A stretch of 64,000 nt of DNA from Novipirellula galeiformis (GCF_007860095.1 NZ_SJPT01000002.1:248001-312000), one strand, 5' to 3'; counted from the first letter of the stretch, positions 45,465 to 56,315 are shown. Numbers and translations: made by a program. Notes: generated by a model from the sequence alone, not told the origin.

Positions 45465-47387
45465 ATGGGCTCGCCAAAAAATGTTAGCTGGCTAAGCGTT
45501 GTTGCACTGGCTGCGATCGTTTGTGTTGACGCGCCTAAGTCGTTGCGAGCCGATGACGGAAGTTTGGCCTCCGAGCCGTATGTCGTCTTCGTGGCCCAAG
45601 ACGAGGCTTATGCGCGTTGCGGTCCATCGGACGATCACTATCGAACCGACCCGCTTCGCTATGGACAGGAGCTCGAAGTCTACGTCGAGACTGCTGACGG
45701 ATGGCTCGGCGTCCGCCCACCTGACGATAGTTTTTGCTGGGTTCCGGCTGATGCGGTCGAGCTCATCGGCAACGGTGACACCGCGGCGGTGACCGAGGAC
45801 CGAACCGTCGCTTGGATCGGAACCCACCTCGGACGCGCACGCCAATTCCGTTGGCAAGTACAGCTCGCCTCAGGTGAGCAGGTTAGTATTCTCGGAAGCG
45901 GCCAACGCGATGGCGCCGACGGCCCGCGCACATGGTACCGGATCGTCCCGCCCTCGGGCGAATTCCGTTGGATCCACGAAAGTCAAACCGCCGAGAGCGC
46001 TGAGCAGCTCGTGCAAGCGATCCGGCAGAAATCGAGCGAGGGGATCGAATTCTTGCCAACCGAAAAAGTCGCCAAGAATAGCAACGGCAACGATGCTTTC
46101 GCCGGGCGCGGAGAATCTCGCTTGGAGCCTCGGCGAGAAACCGAGGCCCCGCTTGCCGTGCAGGGCGAGCAAGAGGGGAACCGCTCGCAAGGCGCATCGG
46201 TGTCGCAGGTCGCGATGCCGCTCGTCGCTGCGTCCACTCCTTCATCTGCAGCCGCACTCGCCCCGGTGCCTCAAGGCGACACGCCTCAGTTGAACGAGGC
46301 TCCCCGAACGGGCGACGTCACGACGCCGGAGCCGATTGGTAGTGGGCTAAACGAAGAGTGGCGTTCGAGTTCGGCGGATCGGCAAGCGAGCAAATCGAAG
46401 CACGAGCATCCCGTTTCGGACGCAGCGTCTCAGCGAGGACTGTTGGCGTCACTCGAATTTATTGGACGCCCAAGGCTAACAGATATCAACGCAGGTATTC
46501 GTCAAATCGGCAGTGGGTTGCTTGAACCCGCAAGCCCTAACAACAGTGCCCCAGGGGAAGTCGCCGAAGCCGTCGACGCCAACTGGGTCGCAGGGGCCGT
46601 CCGCCCAGCAACCGCAACGGCAGCTGGCCCGGCGGACGCTGTCCAGCGAGCCACCCATCTGCAACCGATCACGATGGCGGCGGCCACGCCCGGGCCGTTG
46701 GCTCAGGTGCAAACTGCCTTGCCCTCTCCTGCGACTCGCTACGTTTCTTCGTCTGCGATTGCAGCAATCGAGACCGAAGCCCGCGCGGCGGACGTCGAGC
46801 GATTGAGCTTGATTTTCTCTCGTTTGATGGCGGCCAGTGCGTCGTCCGCAGAAATGGCTCCTGTCGCTCGAGCCGCGCACCAGATTTCCGTCACCAATCC
46901 CGACTCCGTTATCGCCGGGCGTGCTCGGTTGTTGGCCGAGCGTGTTGAGCAGTACCAACGCGTCGCCGAACGGCGTGATGGCGCTGCGGTGATTCAAGGG
47001 ACGGGATCGCCATCGATTCCCGTTGCCCAAGCGGCTTCAGCAAGGGGCTCGGTTAGCGTGGCAAGTGCCCCTCTTGCTCACGCAGATACCGGTGCCGTCA
47101 TGTCGCAGCCTATGGCATCGCCATCGGAGCACAGCCAAAGCGGTGTCGAAGAATTAACCGCTACCGGATTCTTGGTCCAAGTCTACTCCGCACGGAAGGA
47201 CAGTCCCCCGTTTGCAATTACCGATAACGGAGGGCAAACGCTCGCGTACGTTACGCCATCGCCGGGGCTGAACCTACGGATGCACCTCAATAGCGAGGTG
47301 CGTGTTCAAGGAACTCGCTCCTTTTTGCGGGGGCTGAATACTCCGCATATTCGCGTTGCCCAGGCGACGCGGACTCTCGATCGCTAG
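45465..47387 (+). CDS. Secreted SH3-like protein with low-complexity middle
   Basis: 640 residues. Signal peptide about 1-29 (ends SLRADD). Residues ~35-95 form an SH3-like beta barrel (YVVFVAQDEAYARCGPSDDHYRTDPLRYGQELEVYVE, DGWLGVRPPDDSFCWVPADAVEL); a second, weaker one follows (GTHLGRARQFRWQVQLASGEQVSILG). A long Ala/Pro/Gln-rich spacer separates these from a helical conserved C-terminal region with ETEARAADVERLSLIFSRLMAASASSAEMAP and VQVYSARKDSPPFAITDNGGQTLAYVTP. Such proteins bind cell-wall or other ligands; no enzyme motif is seen. It is the first of four plus-strand envelope genes, though 354 bp separate it from the next. Confidence 0.7.
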   Translation: MGSPKNVSWLSVVALAAIVCVDAPKSLRADDGSLASEPYVVFVAQDEAYARCGPSDDHYRTDPLRYGQELEVYVETADGWLGVRPPDDSFCWVPADAVELIGNGDTAAVTEDRTVAWIGTHLGRARQFRWQVQLASGEQVSILGSGQRDGADGPRTWYRIVPPSGEFRWIHESQTAESAEQLVQAIRQKSSEGIEFLPTEKVAKNSNGNDAFAGRGESRLEPRRETEAPLAVQGEQEGNRSQGASVSQVAMPLVAASTPSSAAALAPVPQGDTPQLNEAPRTGDVTTPEPIGSGLNEEWRSSSADRQASKSKHEHPVSDAASQRGLLASLEFIGRPRLTDINAGIRQIGSGLLEPASPNNSAPGEVAEAVDANWVAGAVRPATATAAGPADAVQRATHLQPITMAAATPGPLAQVQTALPSPATRYVSSSAIAAIETEARAADVERLSLIFSRLMAASASSAEMAPVARAAHQISVTNPDSVIAGRARLLAERVEQYQRVAERRDGAAVIQGTGSPSIPVAQAASARGSVSVASAPLAHADTGAVMSQPMASPSEHSQSGVEELTATGFLVQVYSARKDSPPFAITDNGGQTLAYVTPSPGLNLRMHLNSEVRVQGTRSFLRGLNTPHIRVAQATRTLDR

Positions 47388-47741
47388 CCCCCGGTCGGAC
47401 TGGAACGCATCAGGTCCATCGTGCATCGGTTTCATGCGGCACGCTCCGGCAACGTCGGTCTCGCATTATCGGTCTCGCATTATCGCTCCGGTTCGCTCGT
47501 CTCGCGTCCAGTCAGCGCTGCAATGTCTCAACCGTGAGCTGGGGTAACGTCGGTTGCGGATCCCGGATTCTCGTGCTTCGTCACGATGTCATTTTGTTTG
47601 TGATGGTGCTGGTTTTTTGCGTGCAATATGAGTTGGTACGAGGCGCTGCAGTCGTTCGTTTTACGGCTTGACCCTTTGGGTTTGAATTCAGTATTCGGTG
47701 TCCCTTGTCACCGCTACTCTCGCGTCGCTTGAAACCATTGT
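47388..47741. other. Intergenic, short tandem duplication only
   Basis: A 14-bp unit, CGGTCTCGCATTAT, is duplicated head to tail at 47456-47483. No gene or terminator was seen; a promoter for the mechanosensitive channel gene is expected at the right end. Confidence 0.4.
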
Positions 47742-50700
47742 ATGCAATCCAATAAGCAACTTTTTGCGAACCATTCCGCAGCCATCGTGATGGCAATCGC
47801 GGTGGCCATGGGATCCCATGGCGTTGCGGGTCAGGGGCTAACGCTTCCCGAGCCTACAGCGGTCCAAGCGAGTTACCAAGCACATCTCGACGACGCCGTC
47901 GTTCCCGCTAGTTTTAACGAAGCGGCTGCAGCCCCAGAAACGAACGCCGCTGCGCCCGCGAAGAAGGAAACGATCCAGTCGGAACTGGCTTCCGTCGAAG
48001 CGGCCACAAACTTGTCCGATGAGGTCCGCAAAGGTTACGTCGAACGCTTGCGAAAAGCGATCGTTTGGACGGACAACGAGGAAATCGCCAGGAAGCGTTC
48101 CGCCGAAATCGAGGCGTTCCTGTTGACGCTGCCGAAAGTGCTCGCGGAGGCCCAAGCCGCGATGGCCGTTTCGGTCGATTCCGAACCGCCTGCCGTCCCG
48201 ATGGGAGGCACGATTGCGCAGCTCGAGCAGCAACTGATTGCTCTGCGAACGCAAATGGAAGCCGAGGAATCAGAGTTCCACAGCAAGGAACGCGAGATCG
48301 AAAATCGCACCGTTCGTCTTGGCGAATTGGCGAAGGAGATCTTGGACATCGAGAAGCGAATCGATGATGCGAAGAAGCAAGTCGCCACACTCGGCACCGA
48401 AAATCTGTCGTCTCGGATTCAGTCGATGGAGCAACAGGCCCGCGTGGCCTGCCTTGAGCAGCAATTGCTGACGATGAAGGCCGAGCGACGGCGTTTAGAA
48501 GAGGTCGCTCCGCTGTTGCCATTGCAACGCGATATCTTAAATCGGGCGGTCAACACACGCAAGAAACACCTGGCGAGTTGGCAGGTTGCCCTTGATAAAT
48601 GGCGCAAGGACGAGTCGTTGCGTCAAGCGGCTGAGGCGCGTCGGGTGGCTAACGAATCGCATCCCGCCTTGAAATCCGCTGCCGAAATCAATGCGGAGAT
48701 TGCGGAGTCGCGAATCAAGACTGCGGCCGATATTGAACGCATCGGCAAGATGATCGAGCTGCTTAACACCAAGGCCAAGCATTTTAACGAGGCGTTTGAA
48801 ACGCTACGGTCCAAGGTCGAACACGCCGGCGCTACCTCCTCCACAGGTTTGCTGCTACAAAAACAGCGAGGGGAACTTCCTTCGCCTTCGACGTTTGCCA
48901 AGCGTGTCGAATTAGTGGCAACGGAAATGCCTGCGACCCACTTGCAATTGACCGAATGGAAACAGATGCAACGCGACGTCGCTGATCCCGACGACGCCGC
49001 AAACCGGATGGTCGAATCGTTACCAGCATCGGTGCAGCAGTATGATCATGCCAATGTTGTCGAGGTGGTCTCGAGATTGTTGCGAGATCGACGCGATCTG
49101 TTGGACAACGCAATCGCAGACCAAGAAGCATTGCTGCGCAACTTAAACGAACTGGAATTGATCAACCAGAGCGTCGAGACTCAGGTTGCTGAGTTTCGGC
49201 AATTCCTTGACCAACGAGTGCTCTGGATTCGCAGCACCGATGCGTTTGCCGCAAAGGATCTCCGTGAAGCGTCCAAAGGGCTCGCCACGTTGATGACGCC
49301 CTCGAAGTGGGTGGAAGTGGTTCGTGTTTTTGCTGGCGACATGCTGCAACGTCCTGTGTTCGTCGTGTTTCTGGCATCCTCGTTTCTATTGCTGTTGCTT
49401 TTCCATGCACAAATGCTGGCCGCGGTGCGGCGGTTGTCGCAACCTCCTGAACCCGGATGCGAAGCAAAATTTTCGCGTTACGCCGCCGCGTTTGGAATCG
49501 CCGTCTTCCTATCGGTTCGTTGGCCCGTATTGTTACTTGCGGCCGGTTACCGATTGCGGTTAGCGAGTGGATCGACGGAATGGACTCAATCGGTCGGCGA
49601 CGCCTGCATCACTACGGTGCTGTTCTTGTGGGCATGCTCGTTGGTCCGAGAGATGTGCCGTCGCGAAAGTGTCGGGGAGCGAGTCTTCAAGTGGTCCCCG
49701 ACGGCGCTTGCCAAGGTGCGCAACGTCGTGGACTTAACCGTTTTCGTCGGGACCCCCGTGTTTGCCCTGCTCCAGCTTTCGCAATTTAGTGACGTTGCGG
49801 AGATGCGAAGTTTGCAACGGTTGCTGTTCATCTCGATTCTAGGTTTCGTCGGTCTTCAAATCGGATGGTTAGTTCGCCCCGGCGGGCCCTTCATGCTCTG
49901 CCTGCAACGCGAAGATTCAACGTCGATTACCTATCGGCTGCGACATCCCATTTGGTTCATCGTCACGGGAGCCCCGCTGGCATTTGCAATCCTATCCTTG
50001 GTGGGATACCACTTTTCGGCTTATCATTTGTCGGGGCGGCTAGCCGAAACCGCGATGGCGTTAGTGACCATCATCGTGATGTACTCGCTCGCGATTGGTT
50101 GGCTCGAAGTCAATGGCTACAATCGAGAGCTTGCCAGAAGTCTTGCGATTGAAGCGGAGCAAGCGGAATCGCTGGAATTGGCTAATCACATCGCCAACCA
50201 TGACGAGGACGAAGAGGACAGCGAGTCGTTGGGTGAGGATGCGAGCCAAGAAACCGTGAACTCGGAGTTTTGCGATCTGCTGCGATGGGCCAGCGTGATG
50301 TTGCTGATCTGTGGCGGTTGGATTATTTGGTCGGACGTGTTGCCGGCGTTGCGCGTGCTCGACCGAGTCGTGCTGTGGACCAATATCGAATCGATTGCCG
50401 AAACCGTGGTCGACAAGCAGGGCTACCAATCGATTGTAATGAACGAACGCTCGGTTCCTACGACGCTGACGGACCTGTTTGCCGCGATGTTGGTCGTCAT
50501 CGCCACGTTGTTGATCGGGCGGCGACTCCCCATCGTGCTGGAGTTGACCGTGCTGGATCGATTGCCATTAGAAGCGGGGACACAACAAGCCGTGGCAATC
50601 CTCGTGCGTTATGCGGCAACCATCGCAGGAACGCTGTTTGCCTGCAGCGTGATCCGCTTGTCATGGAGCAGTGTCCAGTGGTTGGCTGCGGCGATGACCG

Positions 50701-51314
50701 TGGGGCTAGGCTTTGGCTTGCAAGAGATTTTTGCAAACCTGGTTAGCGGTTTGATCATTTTATTCGAGCGTCCCATTCGAGTCGGCGACATGGTGACGGT
50801 GGGGAACTTGACGGGCAATGTGACTCGTATGCAAATGCGTGCGACCACAATCACCGATTTTGATCGTCGCGAGATGATCGTGCCTAACAAAACCTTTATC
50901 ACCGACAACGTCATCAATTGGACGTTATCTGATCCCATCAGCCGGATTGTGTTGCCCGTAGGGGTGGCCTTTGGGACCGATGTCCATCATGTGCAACGGA
51001 TTTTAATGAGGATTGCGGAACGAAATCCCGCCGTTATGAAGGAGCCCGCCCCGAGCACCTTGTTTAAGGGGTTTACCGAGAGTGCGCTCGACATTCGGCT
51101 GCATGTGTTCATTCCCAAACGAGATATGTACCCGATCGTTTTGAATCAGTTGAACGTGGCGATAGCAACCGAGCTGCATCGTGCGGGAATTCAAATTGCA
51201 TATCCACAGCGAGATTTGCATATCAAAACGGTCGATTCGCTTGCCGCTTTGATTCCACGCGTTCGCGAACACAACCAGAATCGCGATCAACATCGGGATC
51301 AAAACGTGGCCTAA
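47742..51314 (+). CDS. Large MscS/MscK-family mechanosensitive channel
   Basis: 1190 residues, in the range of MscK/KefA (about 1100). A signal peptide (to about residue 30) leads a long periplasmic helical domain with heptads (about 90-500), followed by about eleven membrane helices, and the MscS core at about 980-1150: AMTVGLGFGLQEIFANLVSGLIILFERPIRVGDMVTVGNLTGNVTRMQMRATTITDFDRREMIVPNKTFI, the pore helix and beta domain. The C-terminal vestibule part ends HIKTVDSLAALIPRV. Such channels protect against osmotic downshock. The AsmA-like gene follows after 17 bp, so an operon is probable. The ATG at 47742 is the only reasonable start. Confidence 0.9.
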   Translation: MQSNKQLFANHSAAIVMAIAVAMGSHGVAGQGLTLPEPTAVQASYQAHLDDAVVPASFNEAAAAPETNAAAPAKKETIQSELASVEAATNLSDEVRKGYVERLRKAIVWTDNEEIARKRSAEIEAFLLTLPKVLAEAQAAMAVSVDSEPPAVPMGGTIAQLEQQLIALRTQMEAEESEFHSKEREIENRTVRLGELAKEILDIEKRIDDAKKQVATLGTENLSSRIQSMEQQARVACLEQQLLTMKAERRRLEEVAPLLPLQRDILNRAVNTRKKHLASWQVALDKWRKDESLRQAAEARRVANESHPALKSAAEINAEIAESRIKTAADIERIGKMIELLNTKAKHFNEAFETLRSKVEHAGATSSTGLLLQKQRGELPSPSTFAKRVELVATEMPATHLQLTEWKQMQRDVADPDDAANRMVESLPASVQQYDHANVVEVVSRLLRDRRDLLDNAIADQEALLRNLNELELINQSVETQVAEFRQFLDQRVLWIRSTDAFAAKDLREASKGLATLMTPSKWVEVVRVFAGDMLQRPVFVVFLASSFLLLLLFHAQMLAAVRRLSQPPEPGCEAKFSRYAAAFGIAVFLSVRWPVLLLAAGYRLRLASGSTEWTQSVGDACITTVLFLWACSLVREMCRRESVGERVFKWSPTALAKVRNVVDLTVFVGTPVFALLQLSQFSDVAEMRSLQRLLFISILGFVGLQIGWLVRPGGPFMLCLQREDSTSITYRLRHPIWFIVTGAPLAFAILSLVGYHFSAYHLSGRLAETAMALVTIIVMYSLAIGWLEVNGYNRELARSLAIEAEQAESLELANHIANHDEDEEDSESLGEDASQETVNSEFCDLLRWASVMLLICGGWIIWSDVLPALRVLDRVVLWTNIESIAETVVDKQGYQSIVMNERSVPTTLTDLFAAMLVVIATLLIGRRLPIVLELTVLDRLPLEAGTQQAVAILVRYAATIAGTLFACSVIRLSWSSVQWLAAAMTVGLGFGLQEIFANLVSGLIILFERPIRVGDMVTVGNLTGNVTRMQMRATTITDFDRREMIVPNKTFITDNVINWTLSDPISRIVLPVGVAFGTDVHHVQRILMRIAERNPAVMKEPAPSTLFKGFTESALDIRLHVFIPKRDMYPIVLNQLNVAIATELHRAGIQIAYPQRDLHIKTVDSLAALIPRVREHNQNRDQHRDQNVA

Positions 51315-51331
51315 CGGGGTGATTCCATCGA

Positions 51332-54300
51332 GTGCCATTCGCATCGTCGTTCACTTCGAATGATGCAGGACGAATGACGCAGGACGGTGGAGGCAATCGG
51401 AAGTCGAGGACAAGCGGTGACAGTCGAACAGGCGGAGGTGATGAGAGCCTCGAAGGGAGTTGGATTTTGTTGCGAACATGGACCAGGACGAAATGGCGAC
51501 GAGGCGTGTGCATTGCATTCGGCCTGTTGTTGTCGCTCGTCCTGTTGCGAAATCCGATCTTACGATTTGCAGCGGTTCACATCGGATCCTACACGCTTGA
51601 CGCGTCCATCGAAATCGAGTCGCTTGAATTAGGCCTGACGACGATTCAGGTGACCGGCATTGTCCTGCGTGAGCCTGCACAGACCGGACCCTCTCAAGCT
51701 AGCGAGCCGCAAGCCACCGTCGGGCGTGTCGCCGTCAAGTTGTCGCCATGGGATGGGATCCGTAAGGGCATCTGGGCCAGCAATGTGGTCGTTGACGATC
51801 CCTGTTTGCATCTGCGTTTTGATCGCGGTGGCAACTTGATTTCGCAGTTCCCGGCGAGCCAGGGGGAGTCAAGCGAATCAGCTGGCACGATTCCCATTGG
51901 CCGGCTTTGCGTCAACCAGGCAAAGCTAGTGGTGCATCAAGATGGCCGCGATCCTTTTTCAGTTAGGGATGTTGGTGTTCAGGCCGAGTTTGGCGACTCG
52001 ATCCAGATTCGCACGCTGATTCCCGAGCTACTTGGTGGCACCGTTGATCTGCGTGTCCTTGTCGATGCGACCACGTTCGCAGGCACCAGCAGCCTCAGCG
52101 TCGACGACGTACAAATCAATACCGCTGCGTTACAGCACTTGCCGTTGGTGCCAGCGGAAATTAATCGCGAACCTGTTTCCGCTCGCGGGTCGTTTGCCAT
52201 TTCGTGTCAACACCCCGGTTGGCTTGACGTTCGCGCTCACTCGGTAGCGATGAAGGCTACCCTTTCGCAATTCGATTCACTGAATCTCGGTACGATTGCG
52301 GAGCGTTTCGTCTTGCAGGGAGACTTCCGTAATGGCGATTTGCGAGTCGCTGCGTCTGGGAATCCGTTGGGCGGTCAAGCCGGCTTGGAAGTTAAAGCCA
52401 ACGTGGTCGACAATTCGGTGAACGCGAACATTCGCACCCAGTTGAGCGAGTGCGATTGGAAACGAGTCGCAGTTGCGTTTCCGGAAATCCCTGAGTTTAT
52501 GATCGCTTGTCAATCCAATACGGACCTTCAACTCCATTGGCAAGACAATTTGATTGACTTTCAAACAAACTCGAGTGCATCCGCTAGCGAATTGGAATGG
52601 GATGGCATCTCCATCGCCGATGTCAGCGCATCGTTAACATTAACAGGTTCGTTTGACCGCTCTCAAGCCGATCCGTTGATGGGGAATTTAACCGGATCGA
52701 TTTCGTCCAACGGAGTGGAACTGTCATCGATAGGGGAACGCGTTAACGTTGACACGCGTGGAAACGTTGCCGGGCGTGCGTCGTTTAATGTTTCGTTAGA
52801 CAATCTCGCGTCGATGGATGCTTACGCCTTGGATGCGGTAATCAATTCGTCCGGCGTAGCGGCGAAGGGCGTCTCGGTGGACGATGTCATCGTGACGATT
52901 GGCTTGGCAAACGGCGTTGCCAAGTTGGACATGTCGGACGTCATACTACGCGATCCTCGCCAACGCCCCCTGGTTCATGCGACGGCTTCGGCAACCGTGC
53001 CGATGGCTGATGGCGGGATCATCGATTCTCGCTTGCAAGTTTCGCTGACACCTACCGATTCGATTCCTGAATTGCTGGGGGGTCCCGCAACGGATTTCCG
53101 TGGTGAACTACAGACTCAACTCAATGCATCATGTGTGTTGGCCGATGCAACGCGGCCCGAAGCGTGGAGTGCGACGGCACGTCTAGACGGTCGTGAGCTT
53201 GTGCTCAGTGGCGAGCCGGTTGATGAGTTCGTCGCCCAGGGGACGCTAGCGGACGGCAGAATTACGATCCCAGCGTTTGCCATTCGGTGGCGAGAAAATA
53301 TTTGCGAATGGATGGCCCACGGTGAACTCCGCGATGGTCTCTCGTTGGTTGGAGCGATCGAATCCAAGGCGGTTGCGATTGAGGATATGGCGGAGGTCGT
53401 GTCGCGGTTCTCTGGGACTTCACTTCCGGCGTCAGGGACGGCTGGGATCGGGGGACATTTCTCGCTGACGACCTCGCCGTTTCATTTCTCTGCAAACGGC
53501 GAGGCTGAGATCGATCACGCACGCTACGCCGGAACCAAAATTGGGAAAGCTCGCTTGCGGTGGAATGCAGACCCATCATCGTTCGTGTTGACCAGTTCAT
53601 CTAACGATTTACTCGGCGGACAGTATCAAGCTACCGCGACGGCGCGAGAGTTGGATTGGACCAAAACGGTGATCGAAGGTCAGTTCAAAAACATCCAAGC
53701 ATCCCGGCTCGTGGCCTTTGCCGGAATCTCGGTTCCGTCGGCGGGGACACTCGAGGGTGGTTTGAAAATCAGCTCCATCGCGACGGGCGACTCGCTCACC
53801 GGAAAAGCGTGGCTGAGTAGTAACAAGCTTTCGCTAAACCGATTGCCGATCGAAATCAGCAATGCAACGATCTCCGTCGCGGCCGGGGAATTGTCGGCTT
53901 CCAGTAAGGGCGTCTTGGCCGAGGGGCGTTACAACGCCTCAGCCAATGCCCAACTTTTCTCACTTGCCGATTTCTTTCAGCGCGATGCGAGACCGATAGA
54001 ACAAATTCCGTTGACCTTCGAAGCCAAATTGACCGATTTGTCGGCCCAACGCGTGATGGGGACGCTCGATTTGCCCCGAGAATCCCGTTTGTTGCAAGCC
54101 AAGGTTTCCGGCGACTGTGTCCGTACCGCTGCGATGTTTGATGGCCGACGATTGTGCAGTCTCAGTGGTGCCGTGGAGAACGTTCGCTGGGACCGCAGAC
54201 TGGTTTCGGACCGGATCACGACGGCAATCGCAGTACACCCGAGCCGGATCGAACTGGAGAAAGTTGACGGGCATTTTGCCGATGGCAGACTTTCTGGAAA

Positions 54301-55306
54301 CGCAAATGTCGATTTTTCAGCGACTCCTTCGGGGCGATTTGAGTTTGCCGCAAGTCGTGTGAATCTGCGCCGCGCGTCCGCCCCCTTTTCAACGACGGAT
54401 GTCTCGGGAACGGGGACGCTGCGTGTGAGCGGACGGATTGCTCCGGTGATTTCCGGGCACGCCGAAGTGGCGGTCGACCACGCCGTGTTAGCGGGTTTGA
54501 AGGTGCGTGAGGCACGCTTCCCTATCGGATGGTCCTACTCTCCCTCGTCCCAGGTCGCCCGTTGGCAATGTCGTGCCGGGGTCGTCGGTGTTGGCGGTGG
54601 ACGCGTTCACATCTCTTCACAAGGTAACTACGACCGCAGTTTGTCGATGGCTACGTCGATCCGGATTGAGCGAGTTGATAGCTCCAAGCTGCTTCAAGGC
54701 TCCTCGGCCGGTGCGGGAGTGATCGATGGAAACGTAACGCTTCAAGCCAAACGGGCGCGTCACCCCAAACAATTTGTCGGTCGCTTCGACTTGGAAATGT
54801 CCAACATCAAAGCGTTAGAATTGCCGGTCTTGGACGAATTGTCGTCAATGGTCAGTCTGAGTCCATCGCGACCGGGCAACGGGCAAGACGGGGGCTACGT
54901 GTTTGGACGCATCGCCGGTGGCTTGGTGCACGTGGACGAACTTGCGATTTCGCAAAGCACCATTCAAGTCATGATGGCGGGTAGCGCTACGATGGAGGGA
55001 CGATTGGACTTCGACGTCACCGCCAGCACGGAATCCAATGGGCCTGCGGATCAGTTACTGGAGATGGCGAATTCGCCAATCATGATGGCCACCGCAGCCC
55101 CGATTGCGATGGTGGCCAAAGCCAATGAGTTGTTAAAAGACCGAGTCGTCCATGTTCATGTGGGGGGCACGTCGGCGCGTCCAACGTTGCGACTGCAACC
55201 AGGAAAACAGCTGAGCCAGGACGCAGTGCGATTCTTTTTGTCGAGTAGTTTGGGCTCGAGTGTGGCTCAAGCCGTGGGCCCGCAACAACGTCCCACGCGA
55301 AGGTAA
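51332..55306 (+). CDS. AsmA/TamB-like large envelope protein
   Basis: 1324 residues. A short basic N-terminal segment leads one membrane helix (about 58-75, WRRGVCIAFGLLLSLVLL), then an extended, beta-rich periplasmic region with repeated AsmA/TamB-like strands (SIEIESLELGLTTIQVTGIVLREP, VDDPCLHLRFDRGGNL near the start; RLDFDVTASTESNG near the end) and a C-terminal VHVHVGGTSARPTLRLQPG. This architecture is shared by bridge-like lipid-transfer proteins of the AsmA clan, so inner-to-outer membrane lipid movement is a reasonable inference. The start could be GTG 51332 or ATG 51374. It follows the MscS gene by 17 bp. Confidence 0.7.
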   Translation: MPFASSFTSNDAGRMTQDGGGNRKSRTSGDSRTGGGDESLEGSWILLRTWTRTKWRRGVCIAFGLLLSLVLLRNPILRFAAVHIGSYTLDASIEIESLELGLTTIQVTGIVLREPAQTGPSQASEPQATVGRVAVKLSPWDGIRKGIWASNVVVDDPCLHLRFDRGGNLISQFPASQGESSESAGTIPIGRLCVNQAKLVVHQDGRDPFSVRDVGVQAEFGDSIQIRTLIPELLGGTVDLRVLVDATTFAGTSSLSVDDVQINTAALQHLPLVPAEINREPVSARGSFAISCQHPGWLDVRAHSVAMKATLSQFDSLNLGTIAERFVLQGDFRNGDLRVAASGNPLGGQAGLEVKANVVDNSVNANIRTQLSECDWKRVAVAFPEIPEFMIACQSNTDLQLHWQDNLIDFQTNSSASASELEWDGISIADVSASLTLTGSFDRSQADPLMGNLTGSISSNGVELSSIGERVNVDTRGNVAGRASFNVSLDNLASMDAYALDAVINSSGVAAKGVSVDDVIVTIGLANGVAKLDMSDVILRDPRQRPLVHATASATVPMADGGIIDSRLQVSLTPTDSIPELLGGPATDFRGELQTQLNASCVLADATRPEAWSATARLDGRELVLSGEPVDEFVAQGTLADGRITIPAFAIRWRENICEWMAHGELRDGLSLVGAIESKAVAIEDMAEVVSRFSGTSLPASGTAGIGGHFSLTTSPFHFSANGEAEIDHARYAGTKIGKARLRWNADPSSFVLTSSSNDLLGGQYQATATARELDWTKTVIEGQFKNIQASRLVAFAGISVPSAGTLEGGLKISSIATGDSLTGKAWLSSNKLSLNRLPIEISNATISVAAGELSASSKGVLAEGRYNASANAQLFSLADFFQRDARPIEQIPLTFEAKLTDLSAQRVMGTLDLPRESRLLQAKVSGDCVRTAAMFDGRRLCSLSGAVENVRWDRRLVSDRITTAIAVHPSRIELEKVDGHFADGRLSGNANVDFSATPSGRFEFAASRVNLRRASAPFSTTDVSGTGTLRVSGRIAPVISGHAEVAVDHAVLAGLKVREARFPIGWSYSPSSQVARWQCRAGVVGVGGGRVHISSQGNYDRSLSMATSIRIERVDSSKLLQGSSAGAGVIDGNVTLQAKRARHPKQFVGRFDLEMSNIKALELPVLDELSSMVSLSPSRPGNGQDGGYVFGRIAGGLVHVDELAISQSTIQVMMAGSATMEGRLDFDVTASTESNGPADQLLEMANSPIMMATAAPIAMVAKANELLKDRVVHVHVGGTSARPTLRLQPGKQLSQDAVRFFLSSSLGSSVAQAVGPQQRPTRR

Positions 55307-55409
55307 TCCTCGTCGAACGCTTCCCATCACGAAACCAACCTAACCTCAGTTCAACACGGGATCGGACAATCCATTCGGTCTCTTACTGCAGCAAAACACA
55401 AACGATTAC

Positions 55410-56315
55410 ATGCGTAGGAACGAGAAACGATCGATGAATAGAACACGAATGAGCGGTGGAGTGGCGTGCACGTTTTGCATGATCACGTCGATGGCGATTG
55501 TCATCGTGGGCACGCAAACAGGTTGTCGCACCGCCGCTTCGATGGGACTGCCGGTTTCGGCCGGTTCGCATACCTTGATGTCGGACGCTGCGAAGATTCG
55601 CGAAGCGATGGGGCATCCCACGAATGCGGCAACCGAGCTTGCAAAATTGACCCTTCCGGCGCATCGTGTCGAAGCGGGCGATGTGCTCGTGATCGAACCG
55701 AACGATTTTGATTCCCCGGTTCGCTTGTCGAGCGACCAAACCGTTCAACAAGACGGTACGATCGAACTAGGGTCGTATGGGCGTTTGCAAGTCGCGGGAT
55801 TATCAGCCGAAGAAATCCAGAACCAAGTTCAAGGGATGGTCGCCTATCATGAAACACAAAAGCGACAAACTCAAATCGCATTGGCGTCGCATCGCGGTGA
55901 GAGTTCCGAAAGCGAAGCCGAAGCGATCGATTACGGCGTCACCGTTCGCTTGGTCAACAAAGAAAGCGGTTTGTTCTATGTGATGGGCGAAGTCAACGCG
56001 CCTGGATCCTACCCCTTGGTCGGTCACGAAACGGTCCTCGACGCCCTGATCGCTGCCGGCGGATTGTCCGACCGATGTAACGACCACAAGATCATCTTGA
56101 CGCGTCCGCAGCTTCCCGGACAACCTCGTTTGATCATGCCCGTCTGTTATCAACACATCCTACAGATGGGTGATGTCGCGACGAATTATCAATTGATGCC
56201 GGGCGATCGCATTTATGTTCCCAGTATGACGATCTGGGAAGATATCAAGCAAAGTGTCCGCTGGAATGGCGAAAAGAGCTGTCCTCATTGCCGCGAGTAT
56301 GCGGCCAAACCGTAG
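55410..56315 (+). CDS. Polysaccharide export lipoprotein (Wza-like, SLBB)
   Basis: 301 residues. A signal with lipobox GTQTGC (Cys near 39) is followed by the Poly_export domain (HRVEAGDVLVIEPNDFDSPVRLSSDQTVQQDGTIELGSYGRLQVAGLSAEEIQ) and an SLBB domain (GLFYVMGEVNAPGSYPLVGHETVLDALIAAGGL). It ends with an unusual C-terminal CPHCREYAAKP. Wza-type proteins form the outer-membrane pore for capsule or exopolysaccharide. No Wzc, Wzx or glycosyltransferase gene is adjacent, so it may serve a distant cluster. ATG 55434 is a possible later start. Confidence 0.85.
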   Translation: MRRNEKRSMNRTRMSGGVACTFCMITSMAIVIVGTQTGCRTAASMGLPVSAGSHTLMSDAAKIREAMGHPTNAATELAKLTLPAHRVEAGDVLVIEPNDFDSPVRLSSDQTVQQDGTIELGSYGRLQVAGLSAEEIQNQVQGMVAYHETQKRQTQIALASHRGESSESEAEAIDYGVTVRLVNKESGLFYVMGEVNAPGSYPLVGHETVLDALIAAGGLSDRCNDHKIILTRPQLPGQPRLIMPVCYQHILQMGDVATNYQLMPGDRIYVPSMTIWEDIKQSVRWNGEKSCPHCREYAAKP

